From positions 1-27,401 of the forward strand of contig CAYWXV010000034.1 in the NCBI GenBank assembly GCA_964462535.1: a stretch of DNA of 27,401 nucleotides. Reading direction: 5' to 3'. Of this stretch, positions 16,140 to 22,627 are shown in pieces. The position numbers were made by a program, and so were the translations under genes. The notes beneath the pieces were generated by a model, which saw nothing but the letters and a program-made list of their open reading frames with translations, was not told where the DNA came from and searched no databases. The stretch's first letter is position 1; each line of letters opens with the position of its first letter. This DNA comes from CAYWXV01 sp964462535. Lineage in GTDB: Bacteria > Bacteroidota > Ignavibacteria > OLB7.

Positions 16140-17696
16140 CTAGCAAAGCTGGAAGTCGGGAAGATCGACCAGCGTTGTGAGCATGTCACGAAGGTTCCGC
16201 GTTGCCGTTGCCGGACTTGCAAGGATGTCGCCCCACTCGTAATCGAGCCCACTGGGGACGAGCTTGGACTTGAAGACCGTGCGACGCTCGGTGGAGAGCG
16301 GTCTGGGGAGGAGGAGTGCAGCCAGGCGATCGACAAACGTGTTGAGCGTTTCGTACCCGTCGATTCCCTGGATCACCGCCATCAGGCTGCTGTCGGAGGC
16401 ATTGTTGATTGCCCTTCGCGCGATGTCGGAACGGATCGGATACGTGGTCGTTGTGATCCAGTCATGCCAGCCGGGCCACCCGCTTACGTTAGGTGGATCG
16501 TAGATCGTCTGACCAAGCGCACTCGTGTCGCCGGGGAGACTCTCTTCCAGCCCGATCTGCCGCGCAAGACCGACCACCAGCTCCAACGGTGTCTTGACCT
16601 GGGCACCAATGTTTGCGTTATCGAAGAAGTGCGCGCTCTTCAGCAGAGCCGCCATCACCGGGCGGATCTCGAAGTCGTTCTGGATCATGATGTCGGCCAG
16701 TCCCTCGATGACCGCCTGATCGCTGGCCGTGGGATTGCTGTAGACAAAGAAGCGATAGATCTTCCCACACACGAATCGTGCTACCGCTCTGTCACGTTGC
16801 TCGAAGATGACATCGATCAGACGATGGATCTCGTCACGACGTACGATGAACTCTGTGTTGGTCGTCGAATCGCGCGCAGGGAAGCTGACGGTCATGAACT
16901 CCTTCGCATCGATGTCGTGAGCGGCCGGCACGAAGAATGTCTCGAAGAGGCCGTTCGGGAAGGGGAAGTCGCTGTATCGGGCGATTCTCCACCCCGTGAG
17001 AATGCGAGCCGCCTCCTTGATGTCTGATTCGGTGTACTGTCCAAGCCCGGTTGTAAAGAGCTCGAGGAGTTCGCGCGCGTAGTTCTCGTTCGGCTTTCCA
17101 ACGCTGTTCAGATCACCTCCCAGATAGACCAGCATCCCGCCATCCAACGTGATTGCCTTCACCATATCCCGGAAGTTCCCCAGCCCATTGTCACGGAAGA
17201 GAATGTTCTGTCGATAGAGGAGCGGCGCCTGAACGAACTCATCTTCCGTCTCGAATTCCGTCGTGAAGTGACCCGACCAGAAGGCGATCATCTTCTCGAT
17301 GATCGTCAGCGGCGCGCTCTTCATCGCGTCGACCTGCCAGTCACGCAACGTGCGCGCGTTGTTCCGCCAGACTCCCTTGACCTCCTCCTGCAATTGTTGA
17401 TTGAGACCCTCCAGACTCTCCGTCACGTTGTCCGCGACGGTTGGGGGTGCGGGAGTGAAGGTGGTATCGAGTAGGAGATCGACGGCGGCTGCCGGCGACA
17501 GGGGAAGGAGTGTAGAGACATCCGACCAGCGTGGCAGGAACGTCGCGCGACGGAGCAGATGTCCGGCCCGGATCATATCCCACGGCTCGTTCGCCGTCGG
17601 TGTGTACGGCTCCAGACCGCTGAGTGGACGGATCGGATCGCGACCCTGGCGATCCGGCTTGCGCCACGATGTTGTTAGAAAGGAGCGACGGTTCAT
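16140..17696 (-). CDS. DUF1800 protein
   Basis: A DUF1800 family protein of 518 residues, function unknown. Family motifs are present in order: HLLRRATF (about 46-53), FWSGHFTTEFE (about 137), DGGMLVYLGGDLNSVGKPNENYARELLELFTTG (about 184-216; residues differ little from family consensus), a YTESDIKEAARILTGW segment, and YDPPNVSGWPGW near 405. DUF1800 genes are very often next to DUF1501 genes in Bacteroidota and Planctomycetota, as here. The N-terminus (MNRRSFLTTSWRKPDRQG) has a twin arginine but no following hydrophobic stretch, so it does not look like a working signal peptide; the protein may stay in the cytoplasm or travel with a partner. The ATG at 17696 has no Shine-Dalgarno site. Upstream DNA carries several dyads. 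Confidence 0.92.
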   Translation of the reverse strand: MNRRSFLTTSWRKPDRQGRDPIRPLSGLEPYTPTANEPWDMIRAGHLLRRATFLPRWSDVSTLLPLSPAAAVDLLLDTTFTPAPPTVADNVTESLEGLNQQLQEEVKGVWRNNARTLRDWQVDAMKSAPLTIIEKMIAFWSGHFTTEFETEDEFVQAPLLYRQNILFRDNGLGNFRDMVKAITLDGGMLVYLGGDLNSVGKPNENYARELLELFTTGLGQYTESDIKEAARILTGWRIARYSDFPFPNGLFETFFVPAAHDIDAKEFMTVSFPARDSTTNTEFIVRRDEIHRLIDVIFEQRDRAVARFVCGKIYRFFVYSNPTASDQAVIEGLADIMIQNDFEIRPVMAALLKSAHFFDNANIGAQVKTPLELVVGLARQIGLEESLPGDTSALGQTIYDPPNVSGWPGWHDWITTTTYPIRSDIARRAINNASDSSLMAVIQGIDGYETLNTFVDRLAALLLPRPLSTERRTVFKSKLVPSGLDYEWGDILASPATATRNLRDMLTTLVDLPDFQLC

Positions 17697-17700
17697 GATT

Positions 17701-17728
17701 GTCGGTTGTCAGTAGTCAGTTGTCAGTC
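17701..17728. repeat. Short degenerate repeat before the DUF1800 start
   Basis: Alternating gtcagt/gtcggt and tgtcagt units (gttgtcagtagtcagttgtc) lie 4 nt upstream of the DUF1800 ATG. Same style as the other text-like repeats, with a different unit. Confidence 0.7.
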
Positions 17729-17731
17729 CTG

Positions 17732-17785
17732 TGATGCGATCGTTGCAACGTCTCCCATCGAGCCGTGGATGTGCGTATCGCATCA
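17732..17785. promoter_or_regulatory. Nested inverted repeats upstream of DUF1800
   Basis: A 9 bp inverted repeat (tgatgcgat at 17732-17740, atcgcatca at 17777-17785) encloses a perfect 10 bp palindrome cgttgcaacg at 17741-17750. It lies 36-89 bp upstream of the DUF1800 start. It could be an operator pair or a 5' UTR fold. Confidence 0.4.
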
Positions 17786-17803
17786 GAATGAGCGGGCATA
17801 TTC

Positions 17804-17820
17804 CTGGCATTAATGTCCAG
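17804..17820. promoter_or_regulatory. Near-palindromic site upstream of DUF1800
   Basis: ctggcattaatgtccag is a near-perfect dyad with an AT-rich centre, 108 bp upstream of the DUF1800 start. The form suits a dimeric regulator; no regulator is identified. Confidence 0.35.
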
Positions 17821-18225
17821 AGCGGATCATTCTCGAACGATGGAAAACGATCGGCGGACCGACGTCAGTGTGGGGAGTAGAGCGACCCCGCCACCGAAGT
17901 TGACCGGCGTCTGCACGTTAACGGGAGACAATTCAACCACGCGTCTAGCGTGGGTGATGGAAGAATCGTATTACCGATGGGGAGGAGAGTCGTCGAACCT
18001 GGGAGTCATCCCCTCTGGAGAGGGGACCGATCGCACGCCCATTAAGGGGAGCTGATCAGGGGTGTGCTCCCGACCGTACAGGTAGGACACACAGGGGAGG
18101 GGGGAGTTACGGAACGAGCAATTCCGTTTGTCGTGATTCGCCGGCCGGATGCTGGACCCCCCGCCGGATTCCCGATCGCCCACCGTGGGCGACAAGGGTT
18201 GCAATGTACGTTTACCGGAAATAAT

Positions 18226-18250
18226 CGGGGGGAGGCCCTGCCTCCCCCCG
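18226..18250 (-). terminator. Rho-independent terminator after thioredoxin
   Basis: A perfect 11 bp stem (cggggggaggc with gcctccccccg) has a 3 nt loop and is followed on the minus strand by ATTATTTCC. It starts 5 nt past the thioredoxin stop codon. Confidence 0.85.
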
Positions 18251-18255
18251 CCTCT

Positions 18256-18576
18256 CTATGATAAAGCGCGTTCGACCCAGAGACGGAGATCTTCGTACCT
18301 CATCGCGCCGCTCTGACGCGCCACAATCTTCCCCTTGTCGAAGACCATCAACGTTGGAATACTCTGAATCGCATAACGATTCGACACATGGGGCTTCTCG
18401 TCAACGTTCACCTTCACCACTACGATCCGTCCCTTGAATTCACGCGCGATCTGCTGAACGGCCGGGGAGACGATTCTGCACGGTCCACACCACTCTGCCC
18501 AGAAATCCACGAGAATCGGCAGATCCGACCCGGCCACAAACTCTTCAAACGATCGGGGCAATGTTGCTGTCGTCAT
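18256..18576 (-). CDS. trxA: Thioredoxin
   Basis: A cytoplasmic dithiol-disulfide oxidoreductase of 106 residues, the normal length for a single-domain thioredoxin. The active site WCGPC has Cys30 and Cys33. Asp24 in VDFWA corresponds to the buried acid, and the cis-proline is Pro74 in SIPTLMVF. The C-terminal helix (about 92-106) ends VERALS. No signal peptide is present. The ATG at 18576 has only a weak purine stretch upstream. The J-domain gene lies 142 nt upstream in the same direction, so both may share a transcript that ends at the strong terminator right after this gene. Thioredoxin and a J-domain chaperone together suggest protein-quality or redox-stress duty (inference). Confidence 0.96.
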   Translation of the reverse strand: MTTATLPRSFEEFVAGSDLPILVDFWAEWCGPCRIVSPAVQQIAREFKGRIVVVKVNVDEKPHVSNRYAIQSIPTLMVFDKGKIVARQSGAMRYEDLRLWVERALS

Positions 18577-18718
18577 GTGTGCTCACTCTTGTATCGACCT
18601 GCGCCCGATCAACCAGCAACGCGGGGTTGCTCACATTGATTAGACGAGCGCGGATTGGAATTCCTGACACGGGCAGGGAAGGGTGCTCGCAGATTGTGCC
18701 TCCCCGCTCCCGGCCCCC

Positions 18719-19339
18719 TCAGAAGCGCAGTCCCAGGGCTGCCGCCATGGCGCGCACCTGCTCCTCCTGCTCCGGGGTGAGGTTCTTTGGCATAGCGACG
18801 TGAATTCGGATGTAGAGATCACCGACGCCGGTCATGGAGGCGAACCCCATCCCCTTGACACGGAGCATCTTCTCAGGGTCGATCCCCGCGGCAATCCTCA
18901 CCGTCACACGTCTACCTGACGGGGTGCGGACACGAATCTTGCTCCCAAGGATTGCCTGCGCCACGTTGATCGTCAGCTCGACATAGGCGTCGTTCCCCTT
19001 TCTCTTGAAGAACGGATCGTCGGTTGGCTGTGGCTCGTCCTTGCCGGTGGCCGACTTGGACTTCTTGTCCTTGAAGAGATTGCCGAAGATGTCGCTGAAG
19101 GAGAAGTCACCTTCNNNNNNNNNNNNNNNNNNNNNNNNNNNNNNNNNNNNNNNNNNNNNNNNNNNNNNNNNNNNNNNNNNNNNNNNNNNNNNNNNNNNNN
19201 NNNNNNNNNNNNNNGCCTTGTCCCCGGGATTCAGATCAGGATGGTACTTCTTGGCAATCTCGCGATACGCCTTCTTGATCTCATCTATCGAGGCGCTCTC
19301 GGATACGCCCAGAGCCTTGTAGTAGTCTTTGTTCTGCAT
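18719..19339 (-). CDS. DnaJ/CbpA-type J-domain chaperone, interrupted by an assembly gap
   Basis: A co-chaperone that would stimulate the ATPase of DnaK. The visible N-terminus (MQNKDYYKALGVSESASIDE) starts a J domain with the HPD motif in KKYHPDLNPGDK. The rest of the J domain lies in the 100 N gap. After the gap come FSFSDIFGNLF and a single C-terminal substrate-binding region (about 120-206; VELTINVAQAILGSKI, VRIAAGIDPEKMLRVKGMG, GDLYIRIHV). There is no Cys-rich zinc domain in the visible part, and the remaining length leaves little room for one, so it is CbpA-like rather than full DnaJ. The frame stays open with a 100 nt gap, giving 206 residues, but the true gap length is unknown. The ATG at 19339 is preferred over the TTG at 19348 because the family normally begins just before DYY. 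Confidence 0.88.
   Translation of the reverse strand: MQNKDYYKALGVSESASIDEIKKAYREIAKKYHPDLNPGDKXXXXXXXXXXXXXXXXXXXXXXXXXXXXXXXXXXEGDFSFSDIFGNLFKDKKSKSATGKDEPQPTDDPFFKRKGNDAYVELTINVAQAILGSKIRVRTPSGRRVTVRIAAGIDPEKMLRVKGMGFASMTGVGDLYIRIHVAMPKNLTPEQEEQVRAMAAALGLRF
19115..19214. other. Assembly gap (100 N) inside the J-domain gene
   Basis: Exactly 100 N replace the second half of the J domain. The two sides agree in frame with a 100 nt gap, and about 33 residues would fit the missing helices, so the true length may be close to 100. Confidence 0.9.
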
Positions 19340-19362
19340 CGTCTTCAATCTACAAATCCAGC

Positions 19363-19395
19363 CAGGGACTAGGGACTCGTGGCTAGCGGCTAGGG
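19363..19395. repeat. Degenerate ctagg-type repeat overlapping the glycosyltransferase 3' end
   Basis: Units such as cagggactaggg and ggctagcggctaggg run together. The stop codon (19383-19385) and the codons for the last three residues (PSR) lie inside it. Confidence 0.7.
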
Positions 19396-20375
19396 TCGGT
19401 TAACAACTCTCCAACCACCCTCTGAGCGCTGACTCGCATCAGACACTCCAGATCCCCACGCGCGCACACCGGACTCATACATGCACCGCACTCCATGTCT
19501 TCACTGGAGTAGAGAGTAACGTTGTCGCCGGCTGGTGCGCTCCATGTCGCGCGGGTGGAACCGAATAGAGCAACGGTCCTTACGCCGCAAACGGCCGCCA
19601 GATGCATCAGCCCGGAATCCTCGGTGACAATCAGCGAAATGTGCTTCATCATCCCAAAGGCCTCTGCAGCCGTCGTCTTGCCGATCAGATTGATTGCATT
19701 CGGCACGCGGTTCGCAATCCAGCCCCCCCTCTCCTCGATCGTCTCTGTTCCAATCAGCACAGTCCGTATTCCTTTACTCTTCGACAGCTCCTCCCCGACC
19801 ATACGGAATCGATCCAGCGGCCAGTTCTTCGTCGGCCAGCAACCGGCTGGGTTCAGGCAGAGAAGTGGCTCGCCATCCCAGCCGTGCTGGCGCAGCAGAC
19901 GTTCAGCCCGGTCTACAATGTCGGGCCGAACGGGAGGATCGAACCGCGGCTCGATGTCTGGATCGATCCATTGCGCCGCTTGAAGATATCGTTGGAATGC
20001 TGTGCGGGGCGCGAACCGATCGAACGCCACCCAGCCGGGCGGACGGAGTAGAAGACGAACAAGTCGTGACGCTCGTGAACGCTGGAGATCGAACAGGAGA
20101 TCCACATCTCCGAGCGCCCGCGCCGCACCGATTGCGCCGAGTATCTGCCGACGATACCCACGCCCGCTCCCTTCGGTCGTAATCGTTTGATCAACCCATT
20201 CAAGTGCTTCACAGAGGGAGCTGGATGCCGAAGATGTGACGAGGGTGATGCGGGAGTCGGGATAGCGGCGTCGTATGCCGCCGATGATCGGAATTGTGAT
20301 GGCGGTGTCACCAAACGCGTGGAGGCGGAGCACGACGATGGACTGCGAATCGCCACGCGCGGGACGACGCCCCAT
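19383..20375 (-). CDS. Glycosyltransferase family 9 (heptosyltransferase-like)
   Basis: A 330-residue GT9 protein related to LPS heptosyltransferases (WaaC/WaaF/WaaQ), which add sugars to lipopolysaccharide core at the cytoplasmic face of the inner membrane. The N-terminal GT-B half has VVLRLHAFGDTAITIPII followed by RRRYPDSRITLVTS. The C-terminal half has NPAGCWPTKNWPLDRF and the donor-binding IVTEDSGLMHLAAVCGVRTV followed by ALFGSTRATWSAP. A Cys-containing tail (MECGACMSPVCARGDLECL) matches the C-terminal cysteines of many GT9 proteins. The start at 20375 has AGGAGG 5 nt upstream. A GTG at 20423, overlapping the stop of the preceding gene (GTGA), is the main alternative and would add 16 residues. 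The acceptor sugar cannot be told from sequence. Confidence 0.9.
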   Translation of the reverse strand: MGRRPARGDSQSIVVLRLHAFGDTAITIPIIGGIRRRYPDSRITLVTSSASSSLCEALEWVDQTITTEGSGRGYRRQILGAIGAARALGDVDLLFDLQRSRASRLVRLLLRPPGWVAFDRFAPRTAFQRYLQAAQWIDPDIEPRFDPPVRPDIVDRAERLLRQHGWDGEPLLCLNPAGCWPTKNWPLDRFRMVGEELSKSKGIRTVLIGTETIEERGGWIANRVPNAINLIGKTTAAEAFGMMKHISLIVTEDSGLMHLAAVCGVRTVALFGSTRATWSAPAGDNVTLYSSEDMECGACMSPVCARGDLECLMRVSAQRVVGELLTDPSR

Positions 20376-20380
20376 TATCC

Positions 20381-20386
20381 CCTCCT
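20381..20386 (-). promoter_or_regulatory. Shine-Dalgarno site of the glycosyltransferase gene
   Basis: AGGAGG on the minus strand lies 5 nt before the ATG at 20375. It favours this start over the GTG at 20423 and the ATG at 20393. Confidence 0.7.
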
Positions 20387-20419
20387 CGATCATCGGGGGG
20401 ATCCTGGGTGATTGCCCTC

Positions 20420-21007
20420 TCACGGCTCCACAGCCTCGATCGCCCGTTGGATATTCTCGGCGTCGTCGGCAAGGAAGGAGTAGCTGGAGACGAGGTCGCG
20501 AAACGAGTCGAGCGACTTCCGGAACGTGGTGGTATCCCGGCTGGACAGGACGATGAGAACCACAACCGTTCGCTCGTCGAGATAGGCTGTCTCCTCGACG
20601 GTGCCACGAGCACCACCGGCATATCGGTAGACGAGGGCCGGGTTCCCCTTCGTCACAACGATCTCCGGCTGTTCGGACACCAGTGCGGAGGGTGCGCCAT
20701 TCCGATAGTTCTCAACGTCGGCATCGATAACCGCCCGGCGATCATGCGTCTCGTCCCGCCCAAGCACCTGGAGGTACATGACGGTCGAACTTCCTTCCCA
20801 CGAACTCCCATTCGGATAGAGGACGGCCTGCAGCCCCTGCCGCTTTCCGGCGCGCGAATCAAGCGTCCACCCCTGCGGCGCCCTGACCGTCAGCGCGAAC
20901 GTGGGGCCGACAATGAGCGCGGCCTTCCCTGCAGCCTCGTGGGCGGTCTGCGCGTGCGCAGCCACCGACGTCACGAAGAGGAGACTATGGAAGATCAGAC
21001 GCTTGAT
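20420..21007 (-). CDS. Small secreted protein of unknown function, start codon uncertain
   Basis: Not recognised. The product has a convincing signal peptide reading KRLIFHSLLFVTSVAAHAQ, then a mature domain of about 170 residues (FALTVRAPQGWTLDS, VMYLQVLGRDETHDR, VYRYAGGARGTVEETAYL, VVVLIVLSSRD). This mixed alpha/beta pattern resembles small PsbP/DUF1795-type secreted domains, but weakly. No ATG, GTG or TTG stands directly before the signal peptide. The position given begins at an ATC codon (21005-21007) just before KRL, the best place by signal-peptide shape. Alternatives are a TTG at 21094, inside the upstream inverted-repeat element, or a sequencing or assembly error. The reading frame is open further upstream to 21337, but that part is antisense to the DedA gene end and the repeat element. 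The stop codon precedes the glycosyltransferase start by 44 nt. Confidence 0.6.
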   Translation of the reverse strand: MKRLIFHSLLFVTSVAAHAQTAHEAAGKAALIVGPTFALTVRAPQGWTLDSRAGKRQGLQAVLYPNGSSWEGSSTVMYLQVLGRDETHDRRAVIDADVENYRNGAPSALVSEQPEIVVTKGNPALVYRYAGGARGTVEETAYLDERTVVVLIVLSSRDTTTFRKSLDSFRDLVSSYSFLADDAENIQRAIEAVEP

Positions 21008-21082
21008 AGCAACTCGTGTGTTTCTGTCAGTTGGTTGTATGCCGAACGCCCCAGGCAGGGTGTTGAAATCCCGGTGTTTCGA

Positions 21083-21204
21083 GAGGCTGTTCAAATCGCG
21101 CGAGGTCAAGGCGCGTGACGCGGAGCGAAGAGTCGTACCGGGCGGACGCCGCAGTGAGCGATGACGAGCGCAACGCAGAGATCGCGCGTACTTCAACGGC
21201 CCCC
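21083..21204. repeat. Dispersed element with terminal inverted repeats, copy 1
   Basis: A 122 bp element begins gaggctgttcaaatcgcgcg and ends tcgcgcgtacttcaacggcc (plus a few C). Its ends are imperfect inverted repeats of about 19-20 bp. A shorter copy at 27299-27372 shares the left segment tcgcgcgaggtcaaggcgcg and the right end ttcaacagcc. It carries no gene. It adjoins the DedA stop codon and lies upstream of the small secreted protein gene. Confidence 0.75.
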
Positions 21205-21902
21205 TAGACCACCTCCGTCTCTTCCTTCTTTGCATCCCCCCCGCCAATCGGTCCCGCTGCCAACCCCTTCCGCTTCCTCGATCTGGCCCGAAGCAATTCA
21301 ATGATGATCGGGAGGATCGAAAGGAAGATGATCCCAAGAATGACCTTTTCGAAATTCTCCTCTACCCATTCGTTCTGACCCAGGAAATAGCCCAGGAGCG
21401 TTGTCGACATGATCCAGAGGATACCTCCCAGGATATTGAATGTCGCGAACTCGCGGTAGGGCATCTTCGCCGCGCCAGCGATCATCGGGGCAAATGTCCG
21501 GACGATCGGGACGAATCGGGCAAGGATGATCGTCTTGCCTCCATGCTTGGCATAGAACGCCTGCGTCTTCTCGATGTGCTCCTTCTTGAAGAAGCGGGAG
21601 TTGGGACGATTGTACAACCGGTCTCCACTACGTCGCCCGATCGTGTACCCGACAGCATCACCGATGATCGCTGCTGGGATCAGGAGGACGTTCAACCAGA
21701 ATATGTCAAGACCGAATCGATGATTCGACGACAGAAGACCGGCTGTAAAGAGAAGGGAATCGCCGGGAAGAAAGAACCCGATCAGAAGCCCGGTCTCGGA
21801 AAAGATTATCGCAAAGAGAGCGGCGTATCCACCCCACTCAATGATCTGATTGAACCCCTCTTTCGAGGTGATCATGTGGAAGAAATCGGAGAGTGCATCC
21901 AT
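21204..21902 (-). CDS. DedA family (VTT domain) membrane protein
   Basis: A 232-residue inner-membrane protein of the DedA/VTT family. Members have been linked to lipid scrambling or undecaprenyl-phosphate recycling and to envelope and pH homeostasis. Visible family features are Glu36 in FSETGLLIG, FFLPGDSLL (Pro46-Asp48) in the first re-entrant region, GDAVGYTIGRRSGD (about 81-94), and ARFVPIVRTFAPMIAG with Arg129 and Arg135. Further membrane segments lie around 155-175 and 185-205. The tail after about 208 is charged and cytoplasmic (RARSRKRKG, ending KKEETEVV). The ATG at 21902 is the only sensible start; there is no Shine-Dalgarno site. The TAG stop directly abuts the inverted-repeat element. 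The exact substrate cannot be stated. Confidence 0.95.
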   Translation of the reverse strand: MDALSDFFHMITSKEGFNQIIEWGGYAALFAIIFSETGLLIGFFLPGDSLLFTAGLLSSNHRFGLDIFWLNVLLIPAAIIGDAVGYTIGRRSGDRLYNRPNSRFFKKEHIEKTQAFYAKHGGKTIILARFVPIVRTFAPMIAGAAKMPYREFATFNILGGILWIMSTTLLGYFLGQNEWVEENFEKVILGIIFLSILPIIIELLRARSRKRKGLAAGPIGGGDAKKEETEVV

Positions 21903-21965
21903 AAGGGGGTGAAGATATGGGGAGCCGCCGTTGGCAATGGGTTAGAAGATGTAGATGCGAGGGCG

Positions 21966-21988
21966 CTGGGCGGCTGGGCGCCTGGCGG
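21966..21988 (-). repeat. 8 bp CCGCCCAG-type degenerate repeat
   Basis: ctgggcgg, ctgggcgc and a related third unit lie in tandem between ruvC and dedA. On the minus strand they read as the same CCGCCCAG/CCGCCTAG family seen at 27369-27401. Confidence 0.65.
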
Positions 21989-22049
21989 GTGGGTCATCCT
22001 GGTTTTCGCTACCTGAGGTTAGCGCCTGCCAACACTGCGGTCCCGATTC

Positions 22050-22601
22050 CTATCTCCTGGTCGCCACGCGCTCCGGATTCTCCGCGATAAAGTCCTTCCA
22101 CGTTCTCTTTTTCGTCGCGCGCGCGCGGCCCGGCGCCAGTCGCCCTGCATGGCATATTGCCACGGCAAGGGCGTCTGTCGCGTCGAGGAACGAATGCTTT
22201 TCGGTGAGGCCAAGCATCGACATGACCATGTACTCCACCTGCTCCTTGCTGGCTCGCCCCGTGCCGGTTACCGCCTGCTTCACCTCCCGCGGCGCATACT
22301 CCGAAGTAGGGATCTGCCGAAGCACCGCGGCAAGAATCGACACACCTCGCGCATGCCCCAGCTTCAATGTCGACTGCACGTTCTTGGAATAGAACGCACT
22401 CTCGATAGCGAACTCGTCCGGTGCCGTTGCCTCGATCACCTGTTCGAGCTGTGTGTAGATTTCTCTGAGCCTCAATGGCATCGACCACACCGGCTTCATG
22501 CGGATGATGCCGTAGTCGACCAGCGCAAGCTTCCCATCGATGTTGTCGATAACACCATATCCGGTAATGATTGTTCCGGGATCGACGCCAAGAATGCGCA
22601 T
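22050..22601 (-). CDS. ruvC: Holliday junction resolvase RuvC
   Basis: A crossover-junction endonuclease that works with RuvAB in recombination repair. The 183-residue length is normal. Catalytic acids are present at family positions: Asp7 (GVDPGT), Glu67 (AIESAF), Asp140 and Asp143 (LDATDALAVAICH). The SKNVQSTLKLGHARG segment (about 72-86) and YAPREVKQAVTGTGRASKEQV (two conserved blocks around 102-122) match the DNA-binding region. The C-terminus has a short basic extension (RARATKKRTWKDF). The ATG at 22601 places Asp7 correctly; no Shine-Dalgarno site is seen. It lies 26 nt after the DUF2723 gene, so the two are probably co-transcribed. No ruvA or ruvB is in the window. Confidence 0.97.
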   Translation of the reverse strand: MRILGVDPGTIITGYGVIDNIDGKLALVDYGIIRMKPVWSMPLRLREIYTQLEQVIEATAPDEFAIESAFYSKNVQSTLKLGHARGVSILAAVLRQIPTSEYAPREVKQAVTGTGRASKEQVEYMVMSMLGLTEKHSFLDATDALAVAICHAGRLAPGRARATKKRTWKDFIAENPERVATRR

Positions 22602-22627
22602 GAAGCTATGGGGAATGACCAGTCGAA

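Larger units (their letters stand above)
17697..18255. other. Gene-free stretch upstream of the DUF1800 block
   Basis: This 559 bp interval holds no convincing gene. It contains a simple repeat (17701-17728), nested dyads (17732-17820), a 6 bp hairpin ccacgc/gcgtgg around 17938-17954, a compact dyad cgcccac/gtgggcg at 18177-18191, and the thioredoxin terminator. It may hold the promoter of the DUF1800-OmpA block or an RNA; I recognise no known RNA family. Confidence 0.6.

Noticed and set aside
15966..17027. 353-residue plus-strand open frame
   Set aside because: Antisense to DUF1800, which carries all family motifs.
17985..18060. tRNA-like stretch with a gttcga-type motif on the minus strand
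   Set aside because: I could not form an acceptor stem or an anticodon arm around it.
18615..18631. Hairpin agcaac/gttgct between the J-domain and thioredoxin genes
   Set aside because: Only 6 bp with no T-run; too weak to call a terminator.
21008..21337. Upstream extension of the small secreted protein
   Set aside because: This part is antisense to the DedA 3' end and to the inverted-repeat element, and would put about 110 Arg-rich residues before the signal peptide.
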